Shown here in pieces: positions 25,620 to 33,205 of a DNA stretch of 64,000 bases. Position 1 is the stretch's first letter; the number at the start of each line of letters is the position of its first letter. This DNA is from Actinomadura barringtoniae (GTDB taxonomy: Bacteria > Actinomycetota > Actinomycetes > Streptosporangiales > Streptosporangiaceae), in the NCBI RefSeq assembly GCF_017573505.1, contig NZ_JAGEOJ010000019.1:1-64000 (forward strand), in the 5' to 3' direction. Below the pieces are notes generated by a model. It was not told where the DNA came from and ran no database searches. It saw only the letters and a list, made by a program, of their open reading frames with translations. Made by a program: the position numbers and the translations under genes.

Positions 25620-27701
25620 ATGCGTCCACTGATCCGCGGTGTGATCTCCCGGCCGTGGTGGGTGATCGTCGCCTGGCTGCTCCTGGCGGTGGCCGGTGGT
25701 TTCGCGGCACCGCACGCGACCTCCGCCCTCAGCTATGACTTCGGGCTCCCGGACCGTCCCGGTTTCATCGCCAACCAGAAAATCCTCCAGACCTACGGGT
25801 CCGGCGGCGCGAATGCGCCCGTCCTGCTGGTGGTGGGCGACGGCCGCCGCGACCTGCCGCCACCGGCCGCCGCCCAGGCCGCGCAGCAGATCAGTGCCGC
25901 GGCCGGCCCGCTGCGCGCGAGGGTCGCCACGTACGAGCAGGCACCGGACCTGATGTCCAAGGACCGCCGGACCGGCGTCGTGCTCGTCTACCCCGCGCCG
26001 GTGCCCGGACCCGAGCCGTACGCGCGGGCGCTGCCGGCGCTGCGGCAGGCGGCCGAGAAGATTCAGGCGCAGACGGGCCTTCCGGTGACCGTGACCGGGC
26101 AGGACGCCCTGGCCACCGAGGGCGGCGGCGGGGGACCGAGCGTCCTGGTGGAGACGATCGCGGGAGGGCTCGGCGCCCTCATCGTGCTGGCGCTGGTCTT
26201 CGGGTCGCTGCTGGCGCTCACGCCGCTGTTCATCGCGGCGGCGTCCATCCTGACGACCTTCCTGATCGTCTGGGGGCTCACCGAGTTCACCGAGGTCTCG
26301 TTCATCGTCCAGTACCTGCTCGCCCTGATCGGCCTCGGCGTGGCGATCGACTACGCGCTGCTGATCGTGACGCGCTGGCGGGAGGAACGCGCCAACGGGC
26401 TGGAGAACGCCGCCGCCGTCGAACGGGCGCTGTCGACGGCGGGCCGTTCGGTGCTGTTCTCGGGCGTCACGGTCGCCGTGAGCCTGGCGGCCCTGATCCT
26501 GCTGCCCGTGCCGTTCCTGCGCAGCGTGGGCTTCACCGGCCTGCTCATCCCGCTGCTCAGCGTGCTGGCCGCCCTGACCCTGCTGCCCGCGCTGCTGGTG
26601 GTCGCCGGACCGAGGCTGAGCTGGCCGAACCGGCGTTCCGGCCAACCCGACAGCCCGCTGTGGCGGCGCATCGGCAACGGGGTCGTCCGGCACCGCTGGG
26701 CGTCCATCGCCGTGACCGTCGTGGTGCTGCTGGCGCTGGCCGCGCCGCTGCTCACTCTGCGGCTCGGCCAGCCCTCCAACGACTCGCTGGCATCCACCGG
26801 CGGACGCGCAGGTCAGGCCGTACGGCAGATCGAACAGGCGGGGCTCGGAGCCGGGCTCACCCAGCCGGTCGAGATCACCACCGACCGGCCCGACCAGCTC
26901 CGGCGGTCCGTCGCCGGGATCGAGGGCGTCGCGGGCGTTCTGTCGCCGCCGGACTGGTCGCGAGGCGGCGGCACGGTCGTCGAGGCCTGGACGAGCCAGG
27001 ACCCCTCGACCAGCGAGGGCGCGGACGCCGCCGCCCGCGTCCGCGACGCGGTCCGCGCCACCGGCGCCGAGGTCGGCGGGATCCCGGCGCAGAACGCCGA
27101 CTTCATCGACGCGGTCTACGGGAACGCCTGGTGGATCATCGGGCTCATCGTGATCGTGACGATGCTGCTGCTCACCCGGGCGCTGCGTTCGGTCGTCCTG
27201 CCGCTGAAGGCGCTCGTCCTGAACGTCATCTCGCTCGGCGCCGCCTACGGCGTGACGGTCCTGATCTGGCAGCACGGCGTCGGCACCGAGGCGCTGTTCG
27301 GCCAGTCCGGCTCGGACGCGATCACCGTGTGGGTGCCCATCGCGGTCTTCGCGTTCCTGTTCGGCCTGTCGATGGACTACGAGGTCTTCCTGCTCGCCCG
27401 GATCAAGGAGGAGCACGACGCCGGCCTGGGCACCGACAAGGCCACGGTCGCGGGCATCGCGCGGACCGGCCGCCTGGTGACCTCGGCCGCGCTCATCCTG
27501 TTCCTGTCGTTCGTGTCCCTCGCCCAGGTCCCGTCCACCGACGTCAAGATCCTCGCCACCGCCCTGGCGCTGGGCATCGTCATCGACGCCACCCTCATCC
27601 GCGGCATCCTGGCCCCGGCCCTGGTCGCCGCGCTGGGCCCGGCGAACTGGTGGCGCCCGAAGCTGAGCCGCGCTCGGCGCGCTCGGTCGAACGTTGAGTG
27701 A
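25620..27701 (+). CDS. MMPL family efflux transporter
   Basis: A 694-residue RND-superfamily membrane protein with duplicated halves and about 12 membrane segments. The proton-relay region appears in TM4 as 'GLGVAIDYALLIVTRWREE' and in TM10 as 'FGLSMDYEVFLLARIKEE' (two AsxTyr motifs). Related actinomycete proteins export lipids, siderophores or drugs. ATG 25620 is preferred (GGAG seven bases upstream); GTG 25614 is an alternative. The divergent MarR gene likely controls it. Ends just before a 20-bp repeat array. Confidence 0.9.
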   Translation: MRPLIRGVISRPWWVIVAWLLLAVAGGFAAPHATSALSYDFGLPDRPGFIANQKILQTYGSGGANAPVLLVVGDGRRDLPPPAAAQAAQQISAAAGPLRARVATYEQAPDLMSKDRRTGVVLVYPAPVPGPEPYARALPALRQAAEKIQAQTGLPVTVTGQDALATEGGGGGPSVLVETIAGGLGALIVLALVFGSLLALTPLFIAAASILTTFLIVWGLTEFTEVSFIVQYLLALIGLGVAIDYALLIVTRWREERANGLENAAAVERALSTAGRSVLFSGVTVAVSLAALILLPVPFLRSVGFTGLLIPLLSVLAALTLLPALLVVAGPRLSWPNRRSGQPDSPLWRRIGNGVVRHRWASIAVTVVVLLALAAPLLTLRLGQPSNDSLASTGGRAGQAVRQIEQAGLGAGLTQPVEITTDRPDQLRRSVAGIEGVAGVLSPPDWSRGGGTVVEAWTSQDPSTSEGADAAARVRDAVRATGAEVGGIPAQNADFIDAVYGNAWWIIGLIVIVTMLLLTRALRSVVLPLKALVLNVISLGAAYGVTVLIWQHGVGTEALFGQSGSDAITVWVPIAVFAFLFGLSMDYEVFLLARIKEEHDAGLGTDKATVAGIARTGRLVTSAALILFLSFVSLAQVPSTDVKILATALALGIVIDATLIRGILAPALVAALGPANWWRPKLSRARRARSNVE

Positions 27702-27726
27702 GCCCGGCCGCGGGGCAGGCCGGGCT
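27701..27726. terminator. GC hairpin at MMPL gene end
   Basis: AGCCCGGC at 27701-27708 and GCCGGGCT at 27719-27726 form an 8-bp stem with a 10-nt loop, starting at the last base of the MMPL stop codon. No T-run follows. It overlaps the 20-bp repeat array between two convergent genes and could end transcription in either direction. Confidence 0.45.
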
Positions 27727-27790
27727 TACGCGGGGCAGGCCGAGCTTACGCGGGGCAGGCCGGGCTTACGCGGGGCAGGCCGGGCTCAGG
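27711..27790. repeat. Four tandem copies of a 20-bp GC-rich repeat
   Basis: Copies start at 27711, 27731, 27751 and 27771 with consensus CGGGGCAGGCCGGGCTTACG. The first and third are identical, the second has one change, and the fourth diverges at its end (CAGG) and contains the stop codon of the LuxR-type gene. The array fills the whole gap between two convergent genes. Confidence 0.85.
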
Positions 27791-30191
27791 GGCCGGTCTC
27801 GCGGCGCGGCATCTCCGGTCGCGTCCGTGAGATCGGGATGACCTTGATGGGCGCGGAGTCGGGCTCGGGTTCGTCGGTGTCGTCCGGCATCGCGGGCGGC
27901 AGCATCGCAGCCACCTGGAGCCGGGAGGACACGCCGAGCTTGCTGAGGATGTGCTCGACGTGCGCGCCCACGGTGCGCTTGGAGATCACCAGCTGATCGG
28001 CGATCTCGCGGTTGGACAGGCCTTCGGCGACCAGCCGTGCGACCTCCAGCTCGCGCCGGGTGAGCGGGTCTCCGCCGCGTCCGGTGCGGCGCTGGCGGGG
28101 TACGGAGGGCAGGTCCTCCGAGCCCGAGATCGCCGCCTCGACGACCTGGGGGAGTAGCGCCTCCGCGCCCATGACGCGCAGTTGCTCGTAGCGTTCGTCG
28201 CCGAGCGCCTCACGGGTGGCGGTCTCGGCCGCCCGGTGAAGCTCGTCCATCTGGGCCGTTCCGCTGAAGCGGCTGCCCGCCAGCTCCCACAGCGGCTCGG
28301 TCGCGCCGAGCAGCCAGGCCGCACGAGGGTACGCGCCGTACTCGACGGCGAGGAAAAGGAAGGTCTCCAGGCAATAGGCGATGCCGATGCTGTCGCTGAG
28401 CGCCGACTTGCAGCGCAACGCGGCGCTGGCCGCCTCCGCGCTCGCCGCGAAGTCGGCGTTCCTGTAGTGGGCGACGCTGCTCACGTAGAGCAGATAGCCG
28501 CGGATCCAGCATTCCTTGCTGCCTTCAGGGAAGCGTTGCAGCCCCCGCGCGCAGTAGTCGATGGCGAGGTCGGCCTTGCCCTGCAGGTGGTAGAGGTGGC
28601 CGTCCTGGCAGTCGAGTTTGGCCAGGGCCATCTGGTCGTCGACCGCTTCAAGGCGTTCACGCGCCCGCAGGCTCACCTCGGCGGCCTCCTCGAACCTGCC
28701 CGTGAACGTCAGCACGAGGTGCTCGTACACCAGCGCACGCCCGGCGGTCTTCGTCTCGCCCAGCGCCTCGGCCATGGGCACCGCCTCGCGAACATCACCG
28801 GCGGCGGAACGGGGATCGCTCTGGAACGTCGCCAGATACGCCCGTACGGTCAGCATCCCCGCGCGTTCCGCACATTCGCCGGGGAAACGGTCCAGAACCT
28901 TGGTCAGCCAGTAACGCCCCTCGGTCAGCAGGCCCGAGATCTGCCAGTAGCCCCACGACCTGGTGGCGAGTACAGCCGCGTCCCGGTCCGAGCCGGGCAG
29001 GTCACAGGCGTACTCCAATGCGGCCCGCAGGTCGGCATGCTGGGCGAACAGCGCCAGATAGGCCGCCAGCTGGCCGTCCTCGTGGAAATGCGTGTCGAAG
29101 TCCTGCACCAGGCCGAGATACCTGGCCACGTGGCGCCTGCGCACCTCCTCCTGACCACCCGCCATGGCGAGCCGTTCGGCGCCGTACTCGCGCAGGGTGT
29201 CGAGCATGCGATAGCGGTCGCCGCCGCCGTCCTCACGCAGCAGCACAGACTTGTCCACCAGGCCGATGAGCGCGTCCAGGACGTCCTCGTCCGGCAGTTC
29301 CCCGCCCGAGCAGACCTCTTCGACAGCCGCCACGTCGAACGTTCCGGCGAAGACCGACAGCCGCGCCCACAACAGCCGTTCGCCCGGCGTGCACAGCTCG
29401 TGGCTCCAGTCGATCGCCGTGCGCAGCGTCTGATGCCGCGACATGGCGGTACGCCGCGTGCCGGTGAGCTTGAACCGCTCCTCCAGCAGCTTGGCCAGCC
29501 GTTCCAACGGAAGGGCCCGCAGCCGTACGGTCGCCAGCTCGATCGCCAGCGGCATCCCGTCCAGCCGCCGGCACAGCGTCGTCACCAGCTCGCGGTTGCC
29601 TTCAGTGATCTCGAACCCCGCCACCACCGCCGCCGCGCGCTGCGCGAACAACTCCAGCGCGTCCCCGCTGCCGGGCTGCCCGCCGCCCTCGGGCACCGGC
29701 AGCGGCGCGATCGAACGGCAATGCTCCCCGGGCACGTCCAGCGGCTGCCTGCTCGTCGCCAGCACCGTCACGTTCGGCGCCTCGTGCAACATCAGGTCGG
29801 TCAGCATCGCGCACGAGTCCAGCATGTGCTCGCACGTGTCCAGAATGAGCAGCAGCCCGGTCCGCTTGCGCAAATAGTCCAGCAGCGCGTCCAGTGCGTC
29901 CCCGGACGTCTGCTCCGGCAGCCCCAGAGCAGTGGCCACCGTATGCGGCAGCAGATCCGGGTCGCGCAGCCCCGACAGCTCGACGAAGAAGACCCCCTCG
30001 GGGAACCTTCCGGCAGACTTCGAGGCGACATGCAGAGCAAGCCGCGTCTTGCCCACCCCGCCGGGCCCGACGATGCTCACCAGACGTGCCCGTTCGAGCA
30101 GTCCGCTCACTTCGGCGAGTTCCCGCCACCTGCCCACGAAACCGGTGACCTCGGCGGGGAGGGTGCCGGTGCGCCGGTGGAAAGTGTCCAT
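27786..30191 (-). CDS. Large ATPase/LuxR transcriptional regulator
   Basis: 801 residues. An N-terminal STAND/NB-ARC-like NTPase ('FVGRWREL', Walker A GPGGVGKT near residue 42, Walker B near 'LLILDTCE') is followed by a helical TPR-like middle and a C-terminal LuxR helix-turn-helix (LTRRELEVARLVAEGLSNREIA). This is the predicted ATPase/LuxR architecture that often controls secondary metabolism or stress genes in actinomycetes. The stop codon lies in the last copy of the repeat array. A promoter-like sequence is seen at 30223-30251. Confidence 0.9.
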   Translation of the reverse strand: MDTFHRRTGTLPAEVTGFVGRWRELAEVSGLLERARLVSIVGPGGVGKTRLALHVASKSAGRFPEGVFFVELSGLRDPDLLPHTVATALGLPEQTSGDALDALLDYLRKRTGLLLILDTCEHMLDSCAMLTDLMLHEAPNVTVLATSRQPLDVPGEHCRSIAPLPVPEGGGQPGSGDALELFAQRAAAVVAGFEITEGNRELVTTLCRRLDGMPLAIELATVRLRALPLERLAKLLEERFKLTGTRRTAMSRHQTLRTAIDWSHELCTPGERLLWARLSVFAGTFDVAAVEEVCSGGELPDEDVLDALIGLVDKSVLLREDGGGDRYRMLDTLREYGAERLAMAGGQEEVRRRHVARYLGLVQDFDTHFHEDGQLAAYLALFAQHADLRAALEYACDLPGSDRDAAVLATRSWGYWQISGLLTEGRYWLTKVLDRFPGECAERAGMLTVRAYLATFQSDPRSAAGDVREAVPMAEALGETKTAGRALVYEHLVLTFTGRFEEAAEVSLRARERLEAVDDQMALAKLDCQDGHLYHLQGKADLAIDYCARGLQRFPEGSKECWIRGYLLYVSSVAHYRNADFAASAEAASAALRCKSALSDSIGIAYCLETFLFLAVEYGAYPRAAWLLGATEPLWELAGSRFSGTAQMDELHRAAETATREALGDERYEQLRVMGAEALLPQVVEAAISGSEDLPSVPRQRRTGRGGDPLTRRELEVARLVAEGLSNREIADQLVISKRTVGAHVEHILSKLGVSSRLQVAAMLPPAMPDDTDEPEPDSAPIKVIPISRTRPEMPRRETGP

Positions 30192-30222
30192 GGTCGAAAG
30201 CTCTCCCTAACCGCAGCTCACA

Positions 30223-30251
30223 ATCGTACGCATGTGATCACGACCTGTAAG
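30223..30251 (-). promoter_or_regulatory. Predicted promoter of the ATPase/LuxR gene
   Basis: Read on the minus strand: CTTACA, a 17-base spacer, then TACGAT. The distance from the -10 box to the start codon is about 31 bases. It fits the sigma-70-like consensus moderately (four of six and three of six). Confidence 0.4.
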
Positions 30252-30345
30252 GAGAACGCCAGACCCGACACAGGCCACAGGAAGAAACAGCCACGACTAT
30301 TGCGGGCCAAGGACCTTTCCGGCTACCTCCCGGGCGCGGCCGTGG

Positions 30346-31197
30346 TCAGCCGCCGAAGTCGGCTCGGTGGTCGGCGGCCCAGGTCGCGTAGGTGCGGGCG
30401 GGGTGGCCTGTGATCCGCTCGACGGTGTCGTTGACGGGGGCGGGCTTGCCGACGGCCGCCTCCATGAGGCTGAACAGGGCCGCCAGGAATTCGGCGTCCA
30501 TGAACTGGCTCATCTGCTCGCGGACCGGCTCGGGGTCGAGGTCCTCGACGGTCAGCGGGCGGCCGAGGGCCTCGGCGAGGACGGCGACCTGGGCGGCCTG
30601 GGTCAGCGACTCGGGGCCGGTCAGGTCGTACGTCGCGCCCGCGTGGGCGGCGCCGTCGGCCAGGACGCGGGCGGCGACCTCGGCGACGTCGCGCTCGTGG
30701 ATCGCGCTGAACCCGGCGCGGGTGTAGGGGGCGCGGATCACGTCGCCGCCCTGCAACTGCATCGCGAACGTCAGCGAGTTGATCGCGGGGAACAGCAGGC
30801 GCAGGAACGTCCATTCCAGCCCGGACGCCTCGACCGCTTCCTCAACGCCCCGGTGGTACTCGGCGATCACGTCCGGCTGTGCGTCGGCGGAGACGCCCCG
30901 TACGACCGCGCCCGAGGTCAGGAACACCACGCGGCGCACCCCGGCCGCGCGGGCGGCGTCCAGCAGCGGACCGACGTCCATGCCGTACCGCAGCACCAGC
31001 AGGACCGCCTCAACGCCCTCCACGGCGGCAGGGAGGGAGGCCGGGTCGGTGAGGTCACCGCGGACGACCTGGACACCCTCGGGGAGGCCCGCCTTCTCCG
31101 GTGTCCGGGTGAGCGCCCGCACCGGCTGACCTGCCGAAACCAGCTCCTCGACTGCCTGACGGCCAAAGTGTGCGGTAGCGCCAACAACCAGATACAT
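30346..31197 (-). CDS. NmrA-like NAD(P)-binding protein
   Basis: When started at ATG 31197 this is a 283-residue atypical short-chain reductase/NmrA regulator. The dinucleotide loop is 'VVGATAHFGRQAV' (the usual GATGxxG has an Ala at the middle Gly), then 'GDLTDPASLPAAVEGVEAV'. GAGAGG lies seven bases before ATG and a promoter-like sequence lies at 31231-31258, which suggest independent expression. The same frame is open further upstream into an EamA transporter gene with no stop. NmrA proteins act as NAD(P)-sensing regulators or quinone/flavin reductases. Confidence 0.85.
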   Translation of the reverse strand: MYLVVGATAHFGRQAVEELVSAGQPVRALTRTPEKAGLPEGVQVVRGDLTDPASLPAAVEGVEAVLLVLRYGMDVGPLLDAARAAGVRRVVFLTSGAVVRGVSADAQPDVIAEYHRGVEEAVEASGLEWTFLRLLFPAINSLTFAMQLQGGDVIRAPYTRAGFSAIHERDVAEVAARVLADGAAHAGATYDLTGPESLTQAAQVAVLAEALGRPLTVEDLDPEPVREQMSQFMDAEFLAALFSLMEAAVGKPAPVNDTVERITGHPARTYATWAADHRADFGG

Positions 31198-32145
31198 GGG
31201 ATTTCCTCTCGTCTGTCCGGTATCCACCACTCTATCAGAACGGAATGCTTCATTCCAATTTTGGAGGCCTTGGGTGACGGCGAGGATCGCGCCCGCCACG
31301 AGGATCAGGGCGCCGAGCGCCTGGAGGGGGTTGAAGGACTCGCTGAGGAGGAGGGTGGCGCAGGCGGTGCTGACCATCGGGACCGTGAACATCATCAGCG
31401 ACGCCGACGCCGGGCCGACCGATCCGATGCCGCGGTAGTAGAGCAGGTTGGCGATGGCGGCGGCGCCGACGGCCAGGTACGCCACGTTCAGCCAGACGCC
31501 GGTCGGGAGGGCGGTCCACTGCACCTGGCCGAGGCCGGGGGCGGCCAGGACGGCGAGCAGCACCGTTCCGGCGCACGTCGCGTACGCCATCGCGCGCAGG
31601 GGTTCGAGGCCGGCCAGCACCCTCGGCCCGACCAGCGTGTAGGCGGCCCAGCAGACGGCGCTCAGCGCGTACAGCGCGTCTCCGGCCAGCCGCTCCGGGC
31701 TGCCGCCGCCGCCCGTGCCGAGGAAGAAGACGACCGCTCCGGCCAGGCCCAGCGCGAGCCCGGCCAGGCGTGCGCGCGAGGCCCGTTCGCGGCCGGTGAG
31801 GGTGAGGAACGCGGTGGTCAGCACAGGGCTCAGGACGGGAATGAGGATCCCGCCGTCCAGCGACGGGGCCAGCGACAGCCCCCAGAAGAAGCAGGCGTTG
31901 TAGGCGAAGACGCCCAGGACGCCTGCCAGTGCGGCACGGCGCGCGGCTCGGGGAGCGGCTTTGGTACGCGTCGTACCGGAGAACGCGACGGCCACCAGCA
32001 GCGCGATCGCGCCACCGCCGAAGCGCAGCAGCGCCGCCACGGTGTGAGGCATGTGGTCCACGACCGCTTTGGAGCTGGCGAAGGCGCTGCCCCACATCAC
32101 CATGGTCACCGAGAGGAGCAGGTAGGGGCGTTTGTTCACGGGCAT
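30346..32145 (-). CDS. EamA transporter, in-frame with the downstream NmrA protein (fusion or read-through)
   Basis: From ATG 32145 there is no stop before 30346, giving 599 residues. Residues 1-296 are a complete DMT/EamA exporter with about ten membrane helices ('NKRPYLLLSVTMVMWGSAFA' at the start). Residues 297-316 read 'LQNWNEAFRSDRVVDTGQTR', which has no helix and encodes a promoter-like DNA sequence. Residues 317-599 are the NmrA protein. The lost stop looks like a recent junction, because separate EamA proteins end about where the linker starts. The weak ribosome site at 32145 and the palindrome at 32175-32204 are upstream. Confidence 0.75.
   Translation of the reverse strand: MPVNKRPYLLLSVTMVMWGSAFASSKAVVDHMPHTVAALLRFGGGAIALLVAVAFSGTTRTKAAPRAARRAALAGVLGVFAYNACFFWGLSLAPSLDGGILIPVLSPVLTTAFLTLTGRERASRARLAGLALGLAGAVVFFLGTGGGGSPERLAGDALYALSAVCWAAYTLVGPRVLAGLEPLRAMAYATCAGTVLLAVLAAPGLGQVQWTALPTGVWLNVAYLAVGAAAIANLLYYRGIGSVGPASASLMMFTVPMVSTACATLLLSESFNPLQALGALILVAGAILAVTQGLQNWNEAFRSDRVVDTGQTRGNPMYLVVGATAHFGRQAVEELVSAGQPVRALTRTPEKAGLPEGVQVVRGDLTDPASLPAAVEGVEAVLLVLRYGMDVGPLLDAARAAGVRRVVFLTSGAVVRGVSADAQPDVIAEYHRGVEEAVEASGLEWTFLRLLFPAINSLTFAMQLQGGDVIRAPYTRAGFSAIHERDVAEVAARVLADGAAHAGATYDLTGPESLTQAAQVAVLAEALGRPLTVEDLDPEPVREQMSQFMDAEFLAALFSLMEAAVGKPAPVNDTVERITGHPARTYATWAADHRADFGG
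31231..31258 (-). promoter_or_regulatory. Promoter and operator inside the EamA-NmrA linker
   Basis: On the minus strand TTGGAA (31258-31253) is followed after 16 bases by GATAGA (31236-31231). Between them is a perfect inverted repeat, GGAATG-N3-CATTCC (31242-31256), a pattern like TetR-family operators. It would drive the NmrA gene alone and be shut by a repressor. It is translated as part of the fused protein. Confidence 0.5.
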
Positions 32146-32174
32146 GCTGCGAGCCTGGCCGCCGGGCCCCGGGC

Positions 32175-32204
32175 TGTTCTTGAACGCACGAGCGTTCAAG
32201 AACA
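32175..32204. promoter_or_regulatory. 30-bp palindrome between EamA and AraC genes
   Basis: Perfect 13-bp arms (32175-32187 and 32192-32204) around ACGA; the core is TTGAACGC-N4-GCGTTCAA. It is the only strong symmetry in the 86-bp gap of a divergent transporter/regulator pair, so it is the likely operator of the AraC protein or of an unlinked repressor. Confidence 0.6.
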
Positions 32205-32231
32205 TGCAGGCGAAAGAGGGACAATCGGTCC

Positions 32232-33077
32232 ATGAGCAGCGTGGAGTACTGGCGGAACGACGGCCTGGGCGTGGAGGCCATGCGCGCCCGGTTCCGCCGC
32301 CACGTGTACGCGCCGCACAGCCACGAGACCTACTCCTTCGGCGTCACCGACGCCGGCGCGCAGGGCTTCCGCTGCAGGGGCGGAACGCACACCAGCAGCG
32401 CCGGCATGGTCATGGCGTTCAACCCCGACGAGGTGCACGACGGGCACGCGGCGGCCGACCTGGGCTACCACTACCGCATCGTGCACATCCATCCGCGCGT
32501 GGTCGCCGACGTCCTGACCGACGCGGCCGACGGGCGCGCCGCCGCGATGCCGCTGTTCGCCCGCCCCGTGCTCCCCGATCCGATGGCGGCCCATGCGATC
32601 AACCGCCTGTACGCGGCGGTCGGCGCCGCGAGCCCGCTGGTGGTGGACGAACGCCTCACGGCGGTCATCACCGCGCTGACCCGCAGTGGCGCCACCCGCG
32701 CGCCCCTGGTCCGCACGCTGGACGACACCTCCCAGCGCAAGGCCGCGTTCCGCGCACGAGACCTCCTGCACCAGTCCTACCTGGAGCCGATCCCCGTCGA
32801 GGCTCTCGCAGAAGCCGCCGGTTGCAGCCGCTTCGCGCTCTACCGCGCGTTCCGCGACGTCTTCGGCCTGGCGCCCAGCGACTACCAGCGCCAGCTCCGG
32901 CTGCGCCACGCCCGTTCACTCCTGGCCACCGGCACCACCCCAGCGGACGCCGCAGCCGCCTCGGGCTTCGCCGACCAGGCCCACCTGGCCCGCTGGTTCC
33001 ACCGCTCGTACGGCCTCACCCCCGGCACGTTCATCCGAGCCGCCGAGAGCGCGCTTCCATCTGAAAACGCCCCTTAG
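32232..33077 (+). CDS. AraC family regulator with cupin sensing domain
   Basis: 281 residues. N-terminal cupin-like domain with 'HVYAPHSHETYSFGV' (metal/ligand-binding His cluster in the AraC N-terminal type) and a C-terminal pair of helix-turn-helix units ending 'SGFADQAHLARWFHRSYGLTPGTF'. It is divergent from the EamA transporter gene and probably controls it, as such pairs do. GAGGGA lies about ten bases before ATG 32232. Confidence 0.9.
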   Translation: MSSVEYWRNDGLGVEAMRARFRRHVYAPHSHETYSFGVTDAGAQGFRCRGGTHTSSAGMVMAFNPDEVHDGHAAADLGYHYRIVHIHPRVVADVLTDAADGRAAAMPLFARPVLPDPMAAHAINRLYAAVGAASPLVVDERLTAVITALTRSGATRAPLVRTLDDTSQRKAAFRARDLLHQSYLEPIPVEALAEAAGCSRFALYRAFRDVFGLAPSDYQRQLRLRHARSLLATGTTPADAAAASGFADQAHLARWFHRSYGLTPGTFIRAAESALPSENAP

Positions 33078-33205
33078 CGCGAGGAGCGCTGATCCTTAGG
33101 CTGCGTCTCGAGCGGGGTCACCGCGAGGGTGATCGCTTGGAATCCAGGTGAGGAGCGGCGATGCGCGTGGGCCGGTGGCGAGGACGGGTCGGGAGATCGC
33201 GGTAG

